Shown here: piece by piece, positions 46,503-55,459 of the stretch | Numbering within the stretch: position 1 is the first letter of the stretch | Layout of the letters: each line of letters begins with the position of its first letter | Assembly (NCBI GenBank): GCA_016721195.1 | Contig: JADKIO010000010.1 | Span: forward strand, 1 to 64,000 | DNA length: 64,000 nucleotides | Source of the DNA: Candidatus Geothrix skivensis | Lineage (GTDB): Bacteria > Acidobacteriota > Holophagae > Holophagales > Holophagaceae | Direction: 5' to 3' | Position numbers and translations under genes: made by a program | Notes under the pieces: model-generated | What the model saw: only the letters and a program-made list of their open reading frames with translations | What the model was told of the DNA's origin: nothing | Database searches by the model: none

Positions 46503-47689
46503 CCCCGTCTCAGGGTGAAGATGGCGATTTCCGGGGCCGCGGCGATGCGCATGGGCAGGCCCACCACCCCGAGGCCGCGGTTCACGTAGAGCAGGTCCGC
46601 CCCCTCCCGGTAGAACCCTGCCGTGCGGGGTCCGATGAGCCGAGCACTGCTGAAGCCCGGGATCGGATTGATCTGGCCCCCATGGGTGTGACCCGAAAGG
46701 GTCAATCGCGCCCCCGCGGCCAGGGCCTGCTCCCACTCGCTGGGCCGGTGGTTCAGGCAGATCCGGAAGGCCTCAGCAGGCAGGTCCCGGGCCGCCTCCG
46801 CCGGCCGGGGGCCGGGGCCGAAGATCATGCGCCGGAAGCGCCCGTTCCGCGCCATGGGATCCTGCAGCCCCATGATGGCCAGGGAGTCCCCTCCCCGGTG
46901 GACGAGGGCTGCGGCGTTCTCCAGGCAGCGGAACCCGGCGAGTTCCAGATCGCGCCAGATGGGACGCGGATCGTCGAAGTAGTCGTGGTTCCCCAGCACG
47001 GCAAAGCGGCCGAGAGGTGGATGGAAGCCGCGAAAGGCCTCCACGACGGGTTCCAGCTCCTCGGGCCGGCTGTCCACCAGATCCCCCGTGAAGACCAGGA
47101 TCTCGGGCGCCTCCCGCTCGGCCAGGAGCCGCCAGCGGCCCAGAGTGCCCCGGCCCACCAGTGGCCCCCCGTGGAGGTCGCTCATCTGGGCGATCCGCAG
47201 GCCATCCAGGCCCGGTGGCAGGTCGGGAAAGGTGACGGTCAGGCGGGAGACCACCGGATCTCCGTAGGCCTCCCTGGCGCCCAGGGTGCCGAAGGCCGCT
47301 GCCGCTCCTGTGCTGGCCAGGGCCGCCGTGCGCAGGAAGGCACGCCGCCCGGGGTCGAGGGGCATGTCTTCCGTGGTCTCCTGGGCGTCCCGGGGCCTCC
47401 GGCCGAACAGGCGCCACAAACCCTCCGCCAGCATGGCGAGGAGCAGGTGTACCACGGTGAAGGCCTGGAAGTAGAAGGCGGTCCGGGCCAGTGTCCGAAG
47501 GAGGGGCAGCCCGCCCACCCCGCTGAGGCCAGCCACGCGGATTCCGGCGAAGATCACCAGGGGCAGGTGTAGGAGTCCCAGCCCCCATGGCAGCCAGCGA
47601 TGGACGCGTTCGGGCAGCTCCAGCCGTAGCAGCCGGAGGTGGAGCCACTGGAGCAGGAGGATGAGGGCGAAGGCGAGGAGAAAAAGCAT
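46499..47689 (-). CDS. Membrane-anchored metallophosphoesterase with Tat-like second segment
   Basis: 396 residues from ATG 47689. Four N-terminal helices (LFLLAFALILLLQWLHL; WGLGLLHLPLVIFAGI; AFYFQAFTVVHLLLAML), then GRRAFLRTAALASTGAAAAFG, a twin-arginine-like motif inside the protein. The phosphoesterase domain follows: AQMSDLHGG, FTGDLVDSR, LGNHDYFDD, HRPSEW and LSGHTHGGQINP, giving all metal ligands. Family members hydrolyse phosphodiesters or lipid pyrophosphates at the membrane. It may be an operon with the downstream-facing metallopeptidase gene (eight-base gap). Confidence 0.85.
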   Translation of the reverse strand: MLFLLAFALILLLQWLHLRLLRLELPERVHRWLPWGLGLLHLPLVIFAGIRVAGLSGVGGLPLLRTLARTAFYFQAFTVVHLLLAMLAEGLWRLFGRRPRDAQETTEDMPLDPGRRAFLRTAALASTGAAAAFGTLGAREAYGDPVVSRLTVTFPDLPPGLDGLRIAQMSDLHGGPLVGRGTLGRWRLLAEREAPEILVFTGDLVDSRPEELEPVVEAFRGFHPPLGRFAVLGNHDYFDDPRPIWRDLELAGFRCLENAAALVHRGGDSLAIMGLQDPMARNGRFRRMIFGPGPRPAEAARDLPAEAFRICLNHRPSEWEQALAAGARLTLSGHTHGGQINPIPGFSSARLIGPRTAGFYREGADLLYVNRGLGVVGLPMRIAAAPEIAIFTLRRG

Positions 47690-47697
47690 CTGGGAGC

Positions 47698-50235
47698 CTA
47701 GGGCCGTAGGATCACACTGAGGGTTCCCACGGTACGATCCTTCATGATTCCGTCCAGGGGTCGATGGATGCCCAGGGTGAAGGAAAGATTCCCGGCGAGC
47801 CGCCGCAGGACATCCGTGGGCAGGCTGAGGCGACCGCTGTCGAGCTCGAGCCCTGCTACGCGCTGGGCCGCGGGTCGGGGAGTTGCGTGATCCCAGACCG
47901 TGGCGTGCTCCAGGTAGGCCGTCAGGAAGCCGAGCCCCAGCTCCCCCCGCAGCCTCCGGAGGCCGTCGCCCTGGAGGGTGTAGGCAGGGAGGGCCGCCTG
48001 GACGACCCGGTTGGCGTCGAGAGTCGAAGGCAAAAGGGAGGTTGGAACACCCCCCAGGTGGAAGCGATCGAAGATCGTCGGGTTCCCCCCGAGGCCACCC
48101 AGCTCGGCGTGGAAGGTGACCGGCACCCAGGGATTGAGCCAGCCCGCGGTCAGGATCCAGCGGGTGAGATCCCAGGCCTGGCCATCGGTGCGTCCCTGGT
48201 ACGCGCTCAGGCTCGTGGATCCATGGAAGCCGTGGCCATCCAGGCTCCATTGGCCTTCCATGCTCGCCACGCCGCCCGCCAGCGAGCGGGTCTGAGCTGC
48301 ACCCCCGATGGGGACCACGCGTTCGAAGGCGACCGCCGGGCGCAGGTGATACGTGGGCCGCCCCAGATCCTGGAACTCGAGCGCCAGCTCGGCGCCGCGC
48401 CGTTCCCGGTCGAAGCCCTGCACGGCCACGAAGTCCTGGTGCGAGGGGTATTCGAGGGAGGAGAACAGCTGGAGGGAGGGGGCCCAGGTCCAGCCCCGCC
48501 AGGCGGCGCCCAGCAAGGCTCCGCGGGGGCCGGTGCCGTTCCCGAGGCCCGCCAGGACCTGCCAGTTCAGTCGCCCCAGGAGGTCGTTGCCCCCGGCCCC
48601 GATCTGGTAGCTGATGCTCGAGGGTGTGTTGCTGAAGCCCGCCAGGGACATGACCTCGTGGCTTTCCCCCACCCGGTAGGGATGGGGTGCCACGGGCACC
48701 GGCACGGGCAGGGGGCCCGGTTCATCGGCCTTCGGCAGGACCAGGTCTTTCACCAGCGGCGCGGGGTCCTGGGGGAGGGCCTTGCCGTCGAGGGGAGGAA
48801 GGCTCAGGTCCAATCGGCGGATCTGCAACCCGGTGGCACTGAGCTGGGTGTAGTACAGGGCCTGGCCATCAGGTGTGGCCACTGGGTTCCAGGCGGCCGC
48901 GAGGGTGCGGGTGAGGGGACGGCCTTCTCCATCCACCACGTTCCAGATGCCATCCAGTTCTTTCCAGGACGGGATGGCCCTGGTTTCAACCTTGGGGGGG
49001 ACTGCCGTGGGCCCTTCTGCACCGCCCAGGGACCAGGTCCGGGGATTGGGCTTCAGCACCCCTTCGGAATCGGGCAGGCGAAGCTGGTAGGCGACGGTGG
49101 TCGAGGAGGTCCAGCGGGGCTTCCAGGGAAGCACACCATGCACGCGGCCCAGGCGGTGGGTGGGGGGCCTGATGGGCGCCAGCGGGGGGTGATCCGGGGG
49201 CTCGTCGGGGTCCTTTACCTCTGGCTTGGCCGCCTTCGCCTTGAGGTCCCAGACATAGAGGCCGGGCTTCTTCGGATCCAGCACCCGGGCCAGCAGCTTC
49301 GTGCCATCCGGGCTCAGGGCCAGGTCGGTGACCCAACCCTTCAACTGGGTCACCACCTCGCCTTCACGCAGGCCCTGGGCCCTGGCGCGGCGCTCCAGTT
49401 CGAGGGCCGTATGGATCAGCTCGGCGCAGAAGCGCTGATAGCCCTCCTTTGCACCGAAGCCGAAGGTGGCGGTGAAGGCCCCGTTGAAGTCGCGCTTCCC
49501 GGCCAGTCGGGTCCAGAGATCCTGGAAAACCTTTGGATTCGAAGTCCTGGTTTCCAGCCACTCGAGGTAGGCGCTGCCCCCCAGGTAGGCCATGCTGCCG
49601 CCCAGGAAGCCGCCCGTGCCACTCATGGCCTCGTAGCTGGGCAGCCTGCCTTCGATGGCCCACTGGCGAAGCACCGAGGCCCGGAAGGCGCTGTGGGGAC
49701 GCCCGCTACCCGTGAGCCTGCCCTCGATGAGGGTGGCGTAGCCTTCGATGACCCAGCGCGGAGACTTCCGGGTCACCGGACCCAACACGGCTGTCCAGCG
49801 CTCCCACAACCCGGGTTTGCGGGACGGGCGCAGCAGGTGGTGCATGTGCCCCAGTTCGTGGGCCACCAGGAGTTCGGCCCAGCCCCGATGGTGCCCGATG
49901 GCGGAATCGGGCTCCGGCTCGGTCTTCCAGAGCACCACGAAGGGGCGCTGGAACAGGGGGAAGGCCATCCCATTGGCTTCCATCACCGGGTCCAGGATCA
50001 GGATGTCGATGGGTTTCTCGTACACATAGCCGACGAGGCCCAGGTACTGGGCATGAATGCCTTCCACGCGGCTGGCCACGTCCTGGCCGAAGGCCTCGAA
50101 GGCCCGCGGGCAGTGGATGCGGTAGTGGGCGGTGCTGTAGGTAAGCCACTCTGCCCTCGGAGATTGCACGGGGGGCGCCCCCTGGAGCAGGACGGGCAGC
50201 AGCAGGAAGCCAGGCAAGGGGGAGGGGAATCGCAT
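47698..50235 (-). CDS. Exported zinc metallopeptidase (HExxH) with propeller-like middle and beta-barrel-like C-terminus
   Basis: 845 residues, signal peptide FPSPLPGFLLLPVLLQG. The catalytic domain has VAHELGHMHHLL (HExxH) and, about 50 residues later, IEGYATLIEG, whose Glu is a third zinc ligand as in gluzincins. A middle segment (about 280-480) shows TolB-like propeller repeats (LALSPDGTKLLARVLDPKKPGLYVWDL; TPDGQALYYTQLSATGLQIRRLDL). The last 300 residues alternate polar and hydrophobic strands with outer-membrane barrel features. A protease tethered in the outer membrane is the best reading. It is divergent from the Fur-boxed ApbE operon. Confidence 0.72.
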   Translation of the reverse strand: MRFPSPLPGFLLLPVLLQGAPPVQSPRAEWLTYSTAHYRIHCPRAFEAFGQDVASRVEGIHAQYLGLVGYVYEKPIDILILDPVMEANGMAFPLFQRPFVVLWKTEPEPDSAIGHHRGWAELLVAHELGHMHHLLRPSRKPGLWERWTAVLGPVTRKSPRWVIEGYATLIEGRLTGSGRPHSAFRASVLRQWAIEGRLPSYEAMSGTGGFLGGSMAYLGGSAYLEWLETRTSNPKVFQDLWTRLAGKRDFNGAFTATFGFGAKEGYQRFCAELIHTALELERRARAQGLREGEVVTQLKGWVTDLALSPDGTKLLARVLDPKKPGLYVWDLKAKAAKPEVKDPDEPPDHPPLAPIRPPTHRLGRVHGVLPWKPRWTSSTTVAYQLRLPDSEGVLKPNPRTWSLGGAEGPTAVPPKVETRAIPSWKELDGIWNVVDGEGRPLTRTLAAAWNPVATPDGQALYYTQLSATGLQIRRLDLSLPPLDGKALPQDPAPLVKDLVLPKADEPGPLPVPVPVAPHPYRVGESHEVMSLAGFSNTPSSISYQIGAGGNDLLGRLNWQVLAGLGNGTGPRGALLGAAWRGWTWAPSLQLFSSLEYPSHQDFVAVQGFDRERRGAELALEFQDLGRPTYHLRPAVAFERVVPIGGAAQTRSLAGGVASMEGQWSLDGHGFHGSTSLSAYQGRTDGQAWDLTRWILTAGWLNPWVPVTFHAELGGLGGNPTIFDRFHLGGVPTSLLPSTLDANRVVQAALPAYTLQGDGLRRLRGELGLGFLTAYLEHATVWDHATPRPAAQRVAGLELDSGRLSLPTDVLRRLAGNLSFTLGIHRPLDGIMKDRTVGTLSVILRP

Positions 50236-50244
50236 GGCTCCAGT

Positions 50245-50274
50245 TTGACCAGGGAGTGATGGGGGTCACATTAT
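50245..50274 (+). promoter_or_regulatory. Probable promoter of the ApbE operon
   Basis: TTGACC (50245-50250), 18 bases, CATTAT (50269-50274). The -10 box touches the first Fur-like palindrome at 50274-50288, as expected for a repressed promoter. Placed by eye. Confidence 0.45.
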
Positions 50275-50288
50275 GAGATTCGTTCTCA
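50274..50288. promoter_or_regulatory. Fur-like operator, box 1
   Basis: Fifteen-base palindrome TGAGA-N5-TCTCA. It resembles iron-responsive Fur boxes of the TGAGAAT...ATTCTCA kind. It lies 38 bases from the start of the divergent metallopeptidase gene and could affect both directions. Confidence 0.65.
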
Positions 50289-50318
50289 AAAAGGTCTTGA
50301 TCCGATTCTTAACCTAAT

Positions 50319-50333
50319 TGAGATTTAATCTCA
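50319..50333. promoter_or_regulatory. Fur-like operator, box 2
   Basis: TGAGATTTAATCTCA, a perfect 6-3-6 inverted repeat with the same half sites as box 1, 45 bases downstream of it. Its last base is the A of the apbE start codon, so bound repressor would cover the translation start region. Confidence 0.68.
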
Positions 50334-51289
50334 TGTTTCTGTTTCCTCTCTCCTTCCCTCTGCTGCCGGGTCCGTGTCTGGCTGTGGTGTCACCTACCCC
50401 GTTCCGGCAAGTGGATCGCAAGGTGCTGGCCATGGGCACAGAACTGCGCCTGCACCTGGAAGGCGGGATCGACCAGGTCCGGGCCTCGGAAGTGGCCCTG
50501 GCGGAATCGGCGCGGATTGAGGCGGCGTGTTCGACCTGGGATCCCGCCTCGACCTGGAGTCGCCTCAACGACGCCCAGGGCCGACCCGTGCCGCTGGAAC
50601 CCGAGTGGATCGCCCTTCTGGCGGAGGTGAAGAAGTGGCACCAGCGTACCGAGGGCGCCTTCGATCCCGTACTGCTGGCCCTGGTGCGGGCCTGGGGTTT
50701 GCGCTCGGGAGCCACCACGCCATCTGCCCAGGATCTCCTGGAGGCCCGGGGGGCTTCCGGGGCGGGCCTGCTGGAACTGGACCTGGTGGCGGGCACGGCC
50801 TGCCTGAGGAATGCCCGCGCCGGTTTGGAGGAGGGGGGCTTCCTGAAGGGCTACGCCCTCGACCGCATGCGCAAGGCCTCGGAGGCCAGGTCCGGATGGA
50901 TCGACTTCGGCGGCCAGATCCTGGCCTGGGGCAGGCCGAAGCCTGTTTCCATCGCGGATCCCTCGGACCGGCACCGCCCACGGCTGCGGTTGGTGCTCCA
51001 GAATGCCTCCCTGTCCTGTAGCGGCACCTCGGAACGGGGTCGGCACATCCTGGATCCCCGGCATGGTGAACCCTGCGCGACCTGGGGCGCCACGGCCGTG
51101 GTGGCGTCCCAGGCCCTGATGGCCGACGTCCTTTCCACCGCCCTTTATGTCCTCGGCCCGGAGGCGGGCCTCGCTTGGGCCGAAGGCCACCAGGTGGCCG
51201 CGGCCTTCCTTATGAACGATGGACAAATCCGCATGACGCGGGCGTTCCGCGACCTGCAACCCACCTTCACTCAACCGGAGTCCCGATGA
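50333..51289 (+). CDS. apbE: FAD:protein FMN transferase ApbE
   Basis: 318 residues from ATG 50333, with a signal-like N-terminus (FLFPLSFPLLPGPCLAVV). ApbE blocks: MGTELRLHLEG, CSTWDPASTWSRLND, EGAFDPVLLALVRAWG, GGFLKGYALDRM, WIDFGGQILAWG, SCSGTSERGRHILDPRHG, and the metal-binding ADVLSTALYVLGPE. ApbE attaches FMN from FAD to Ser/Thr of target proteins. The gene two positions downstream encodes such a target (SGAT motif). First gene of a four-gene operon with ATGA overlaps, behind two Fur-like boxes. Confidence 0.92.
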   Translation: MFLFPLSFPLLPGPCLAVVSPTPFRQVDRKVLAMGTELRLHLEGGIDQVRASEVALAESARIEAACSTWDPASTWSRLNDAQGRPVPLEPEWIALLAEVKKWHQRTEGAFDPVLLALVRAWGLRSGATTPSAQDLLEARGASGAGLLELDLVAGTACLRNARAGLEEGGFLKGYALDRMRKASEARSGWIDFGGQILAWGRPKPVSIADPSDRHRPRLRLVLQNASLSCSGTSERGRHILDPRHGEPCATWGATAVVASQALMADVLSTALYVLGPEAGLAWAEGHQVAAAFLMNDGQIRMTRAFRDLQPTFTQPESR

Positions 51290-52551
51290 AGTCCCTGCTC
51301 ACCCCCCTGCTGTGCTCCCTGCTGGCGGCCTCCGCCTTCGCCCAGGAGCAGCCGGATACCGAAAAACGCGTGGCGGACCTGGAGCGCCGCCTGGAGGCCA
51401 TGTCCCGGGAACTGGAAACGCAGAAGACAGGAACTGCCGCCCCGAAAACCCCGGAGGAGGGGCGATTCGGCCTGGGCGCCAGCGCGGCCAAGGTCTATTC
51501 GGCAGCCCCGGGACTCAGCGTGGGTGGCTACGGTGAATTCCTATACGAGAGCAAGGCGGCGACCCTGCAGAACGGCACCCTTGTCGGGACTGAAAAGAAG
51601 GCCGATGCCCTCCGACTGGTGCTCTACACGGGCTACAAATTCAGCGACCACATCGTGTTCAATTCCGAGATCGAGTTCGAGCACGGTGGGTACAGCGACG
51701 AGCATCCAGAAGGTGAGGCCATCGTCGAATTCGCCTACCTGGATTTCCACTTCACGAAGGCACTGAACCTCCGGGCGGGGATGATGCTCGTGCCCATGGG
51801 GTTCATCAACGAGCTGCACGAGCCGCCGGCCTTCCTGGGGGCCCGCCGGCCCCAGGTCGAGCGGACCCTCATTCCGGCCACCTGGCATGAGAACGGGGTG
51901 GGCCTGCATGGCGACCTGCCTGGAAACCTGACCTACCGCCTCTACCTGATGAATGGCCTCAACGCGGCGAAGTTCAGTGCAGCGGGCATCCGCGATGGGC
52001 GTCAGGCCGGCAAGGAGGCCAACGCCCAAAGCCTGGCCTGGACCGGTCGCCTGGATTGGACGCCGCGACCCGGGCTTCTGCTGGGGGGGAGTTTCTATAC
52101 CGGCAACAGCAACCAGAGTGGCGTTGGTGAGACCATTCGCACGACCCTTTGGGATGCCCACGTGGAGTTCCGGGCAAGGGGCTTCCAGTGCCGCGGCCTG
52201 TACACGCAAACCATCAACGCAGAGGCCGGAATTCAAGGGCTCGGTGCCACGGATCCTGCCCGTGAAGTGGGTACGAGGCAATGGGGTGGTTACGTAGAGG
52301 CCGGCTACGACCTGCTGGGGGGTGGCCGTCAGGCGCTGGTCCCCTTTCTGCGCTGGGAGCGGCTGAACGCCCAGCAGTCCGTGGTGCCTGGCGTGCTGGT
52401 GCAGGGGGAGAACGACCAGACCGTGCTGACGGTCGGTATGAACTACCGACCCATTCCCAACGTGGCCGTCAAGGCGGATCTCCAGACGTTCAAGGACCGG
52501 GCCCAGACCGGCCGGGACCAGATCAACCTCGCCCTCGGCTTCTACTTCTGA
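51286..52551 (+). CDS. Outer-membrane porin with N-terminal coiled coil
   Basis: 421 residues. Signal peptide KSLLTPLLCSLLAASAFAQ, a short coiled coil (EKRVADLERRLEAMSREL), then a barrel with strands such as LSVGGYGEFLYESKAA, IVFNSEIEFEHGGY, LNLRAGMMLVPMGFINELHEPPAFLG, and the C-terminal strand QINLALGFYF ending in Phe. It resembles phosphate-selective-porin-like proteins. In this operon it may admit iron ligands or flavins, or hold redox partners; that is inference from position. It overlaps apbE by four bases. Confidence 0.82.
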   Translation: MKSLLTPLLCSLLAASAFAQEQPDTEKRVADLERRLEAMSRELETQKTGTAAPKTPEEGRFGLGASAAKVYSAAPGLSVGGYGEFLYESKAATLQNGTLVGTEKKADALRLVLYTGYKFSDHIVFNSEIEFEHGGYSDEHPEGEAIVEFAYLDFHFTKALNLRAGMMLVPMGFINELHEPPAFLGARRPQVERTLIPATWHENGVGLHGDLPGNLTYRLYLMNGLNAAKFSAAGIRDGRQAGKEANAQSLAWTGRLDWTPRPGLLLGGSFYTGNSNQSGVGETIRTTLWDAHVEFRARGFQCRGLYTQTINAEAGIQGLGATDPAREVGTRQWGGYVEAGYDLLGGGRQALVPFLRWERLNAQQSVVPGVLVQGENDQTVLTVGMNYRPIPNVAVKADLQTFKDRAQTGRDQINLALGFYF

Positions 52552-52558
52552 GGCACCC

Positions 52559-53077
52559 ATGATCCGCGTTCTGGCCCCTCTAGCCCTGTCGCTCCCGCTG
52601 TTCGCCGTGCTGCCCACCACCCAGGAAGCCCTGGCTCTGGCTTTCCCAGGTGCTCAATTCGTCCGTAGGGAGCATGTGCTCACGGAGGCCCAGGCCGAGC
52701 GGGTTAAGACACTGGCGGCGGCGGAGGTCTCTGGGCGCTGGATCGTGGCCTATGAGGCACGAAAGGACGGCCAACAGGTGGGGATCGGGTTCTTTGATAC
52801 CCACCGGGTGCGAAGCCTGCATGAAACCCTTCTGGTGGCCGTTTCGCCCGAAGGCCGGATCCTCCGCGTGGAGGCAGTGACCTTCCGGGAGCCGGCGGAA
52901 TACATGGCCAAGGAGGCCTGGATCAGGCAGTTCGAGGGGAAGGGCCTGAATCCACAGCTGGGCCTCAAGGGAGCCATCCGCCCCTTGTCCGGGGCCACCC
53001 TTACCGCCCACGCCATGACCGACGCGGCACGGCGCTGCCTGGCCCTTCACCAGGTGCTCTACCGGGAGGCGAAATGA
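52559..53077 (+). CDS. Exported FMN-binding domain protein, flavinylation target
   Basis: 172 residues with a hydrophobic N-terminus (IRVLAPLALSLPLFAVLP). The FMN-binding domain reads RWIVAYEARKDGQQVGIGFFDTHRVRS, EGRILRVEAVTF, then RPLSGATLTAHAMTDAARRCL, with the SGAT flavinylation motif; Thr147 is the predicted FMN attachment site. The ApbE enzyme is encoded in the same operon. It should carry one covalent FMN in the periplasm and pass electrons between the downstream membrane protein and an outer partner. Confidence 0.88.
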   Translation: MIRVLAPLALSLPLFAVLPTTQEALALAFPGAQFVRREHVLTEAQAERVKTLAAAEVSGRWIVAYEARKDGQQVGIGFFDTHRVRSLHETLLVAVSPEGRILRVEAVTFREPAEYMAKEAWIRQFEGKGLNPQLGLKGAIRPLSGATLTAHAMTDAARRCLALHQVLYREAK

Positions 53078-53640
53078 CCCCCCTTGAACGCTGGTGCCTG
53101 CACCTGGCCGCCCTACTTACCGGAGGCACCGGCCTGATGGATGGGCTGCTGCGGTGGTTCGGCCAAAGGGCGGGGGAATTTGGTCCTGAGGTTCACCCCT
53201 GGCTGGGGCCTGCGCAGCACCTGCACGTGCTGGTGGCGCCCGTCCTGGTGTTCTGCCTGGGCGTGATGGTGCGCGGCCATCTGTGGCCCAAGGTCCGGCA
53301 GGGGCGGGAGGGTCGCCGGACCGGGCTTGGAGCGGCCCTGCTGATCGCACCCATGGTCCTGTCCGGGTACACGATCCAGGTCGTCACGCTGCCAGCCTGG
53401 CGCCAGGGCATGGCGTGGGTCCATGGCATCAGCGCCGGAGCCTTCCTGCTGGCCTACTTCGGTCACCTAGCCCACCGGGGACTCGGCCAAGGCGCCCTGT
53501 CAGGGGGCGCCCACAGACATCCGGCAGCCGATAGCTCCAAGTTCGAGCCCTTGGCCCACCCTATATGCCCCGTCCCACCGGCTGGCCATGAAGATCGACG
53601 CCAGAGGATGACGCGGCCGCCAGTCCACGATCTAGACTGA
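53074..53640 (+). CDS. Small four-helix membrane protein with conserved histidines, cytochrome b-like
   Basis: 188 residues, overlapping the FMN-binding gene by four bases. Four helices (residues about 5-27, 46-68, 84-108, 114-134) with His in helices: His10, His49 and His51 (GPAQHLHVLVAPVLVF), His117 and His131/134 (WVHGISAGAFLLAYFGHLAH). Such spacing could bind one or two b hemes across the membrane, feeding electrons from quinol to the exported flavoprotein. I do not recognise a named family with certainty. The last 45 residues are Pro/His-rich and may not be structured. mutL starts five bases later. Confidence 0.65.
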   Translation: MTPLERWCLHLAALLTGGTGLMDGLLRWFGQRAGEFGPEVHPWLGPAQHLHVLVAPVLVFCLGVMVRGHLWPKVRQGREGRRTGLGAALLIAPMVLSGYTIQVVTLPAWRQGMAWVHGISAGAFLLAYFGHLAHRGLGQGALSGGAHRHPAADSSKFEPLAHPICPVPPAGHEDRRQRMTRPPVHDLD

Positions 53641-53644
53641 TCCC

Positions 53645-55441
53645 ATGGCCAGGATCAGAGTCCTCCCCGATCAGGTCGCGAATCAGATCGCGGCGGGCGA
53701 GGTCGTCGAGCGGCCGTCGTCTGTGCTGAAGGAATTGGTGGAGAATGCCCTGGATGCTGGCGCCGGGCACATCGACATCGTCTGGGAGGAGGGCGGCAAG
53801 AAGCTCCTGGAGGTGGCCGATGATGGCTCAGGCATGGCCCGGGATGAGTTGTACCTGGCCCTGGAACGCCACGCCACCAGCAAGGTGCGGACTGCAGAGG
53901 ACCTGGGGCGCCTGGGTACCTTCGGCTTTCGCGGGGAGGCCCTGCCCAGCATCGCCAGTGTCAGCCGCTTCGAGCTGGCCAGCGCCGAGGTCGAGGGCGC
54001 CGGCCATCGGCTGCGCAGCGAATTCGGGATCATCAAGGAGGTGCTGCCGGTCTCCCGCAGCCGCGGCACCACCGTCACCGTACGGGATCTGTTCGCCCAG
54101 CTGCCGGCCCGCCGCCGCTTCCTGAAATCCACCGATACCGAACATGCCCAGCTCTGGGGCGTGGTGGCGCGCCTGGCCCTGAGTGCGCCTGGCATCCACT
54201 GGACCATCCGCCCGGATCGCGGCGCGGCGGTCATCCTGCCCCCGGTGGAAGGCGCAGGCGAGCGTCTGGCGCCCCTCCTGGGGGAGAGGATGGGCCGCCT
54301 GGTGCCCTTCGTGAATGGCGAGTTGCCCTGGCGCCTGCGGGGCTTCGTCTCCCCGCCGGACCTCAGCTTCCGGGACCGGAACCACCTCTACCTGTTCGTG
54401 AATGGGCGATCCGTGCGGGATCGCCTGCTCCTGGCGGCGCTATCCGAAGCCTGGTCAGGCACCTTCGCCAAGGGATCGTACCCCGCGGCGGTGCTCTTCC
54501 TGGAGCTGCCGCCAGAGGCCGTGGACGTGAACGTGCATCCCACGAAGGCCGAGGTTCGCTTTCGGGAGCCCCAGCGTGTCTACGCCTGGGTTCGAAGTGG
54601 CGCCGAAGACGCCTGGGCAAGGCTCCGGGGCGGGCTGGCCTCCGTACTGGAGCTGCCCCCCAAGCCCCTGCAGGTCGAATTCGACCTGGATGCCTCCCGC
54701 CGGGCGGCGCAGCAGCATCCCAGGCTGTGGTCGGACCCCTCCGGAAGCGCCCCGGGTGCCTACCGGGCCATGGCTGACGCCTTCGACACCCGTCCCATGG
54801 ATCAGACCTACCCGTTGGAGTCCGCGCGATCAGGGGTCGCAGAGAACGCTGACTCAGGTCCAGAAGTCAGGTACATCGGTGCGTTCGAACAGACCTACCT
54901 GTTGGCGGAGATCACCGGCGAACGGGGGGCGGAGTTGTGGATCGTGGATCAGCATGTGGCCCACGAGCGGGTGCTGTTCGAGCGGCTCTTCCTGCGCCGC
55001 CATGCCCCCGCCATCCAGCCCCTGCTGCCGCCCCAGGTGGTCCAGCTCGGACCAGAGGCACTGGCCCGACTGGCGCCCTTCCTGGCGGAACTGGAGGCTG
55101 CGGGTGTGGAAGCCGAGCCCTTCGGGAGCGACGCGCTGGTGGTACGGGGGCTGCCGGATTTCCTCATCGATCGTGACCCCCAGGCCCTTCTGGAGGATCT
55201 GCTGACCCGGCTGGAACGGGAAGGCCGTGTGGACCTCGAGGCCTTCCGTCGTGACCTCAACGCCGAGCTGGCCTGTCGGGCCGCCATCAAGAAGCACCAC
55301 GCCCTGCCCCCCGAGCTGGCGCTGCGCCTCATCCAGGACCTGCTGGCCTGCGAGGTGCCGAACACCTGCCCCCATGGCCGGCCCATTCTCAAGAAGCTCA
55401 CCCTCGAGGAACTGGAGCGGAGCTTCGGGCGCAAAGTGTAG
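53645..55441 (+). CDS. mutL: DNA mismatch repair protein MutL
   Basis: 598 residues. The N-terminal GHKL ATPase has IAAGEVVERPSSVLKELVENALDAGA, DDGSGM, TSKVRTAEDL and GFRGEALPSIASV. The C-terminal domain has DQHVAHERVLFE (near residue 435), the DQHAx2Ex4E endonuclease motif, plus ACRAAIKKHHAL and CPHGRP, so this MutL should nick DNA itself. It starts close behind the flavin operon but probably has its own promoter as well. It converges on the sigma-54 activator with an 18-base gap lacking a clear terminator. Confidence 0.97.
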   Translation: MARIRVLPDQVANQIAAGEVVERPSSVLKELVENALDAGAGHIDIVWEEGGKKLLEVADDGSGMARDELYLALERHATSKVRTAEDLGRLGTFGFRGEALPSIASVSRFELASAEVEGAGHRLRSEFGIIKEVLPVSRSRGTTVTVRDLFAQLPARRRFLKSTDTEHAQLWGVVARLALSAPGIHWTIRPDRGAAVILPPVEGAGERLAPLLGERMGRLVPFVNGELPWRLRGFVSPPDLSFRDRNHLYLFVNGRSVRDRLLLAALSEAWSGTFAKGSYPAAVLFLELPPEAVDVNVHPTKAEVRFREPQRVYAWVRSGAEDAWARLRGGLASVLELPPKPLQVEFDLDASRRAAQQHPRLWSDPSGSAPGAYRAMADAFDTRPMDQTYPLESARSGVAENADSGPEVRYIGAFEQTYLLAEITGERGAELWIVDQHVAHERVLFERLFLRRHAPAIQPLLPPQVVQLGPEALARLAPFLAELEAAGVEAEPFGSDALVVRGLPDFLIDRDPQALLEDLLTRLEREGRVDLEAFRRDLNAELACRAAIKKHHALPPELALRLIQDLLACEVPNTCPHGRPILKKLTLEELERSFGRKV

Positions 55442-55459
55442 GTGGCGGGAGCCTCTGAG

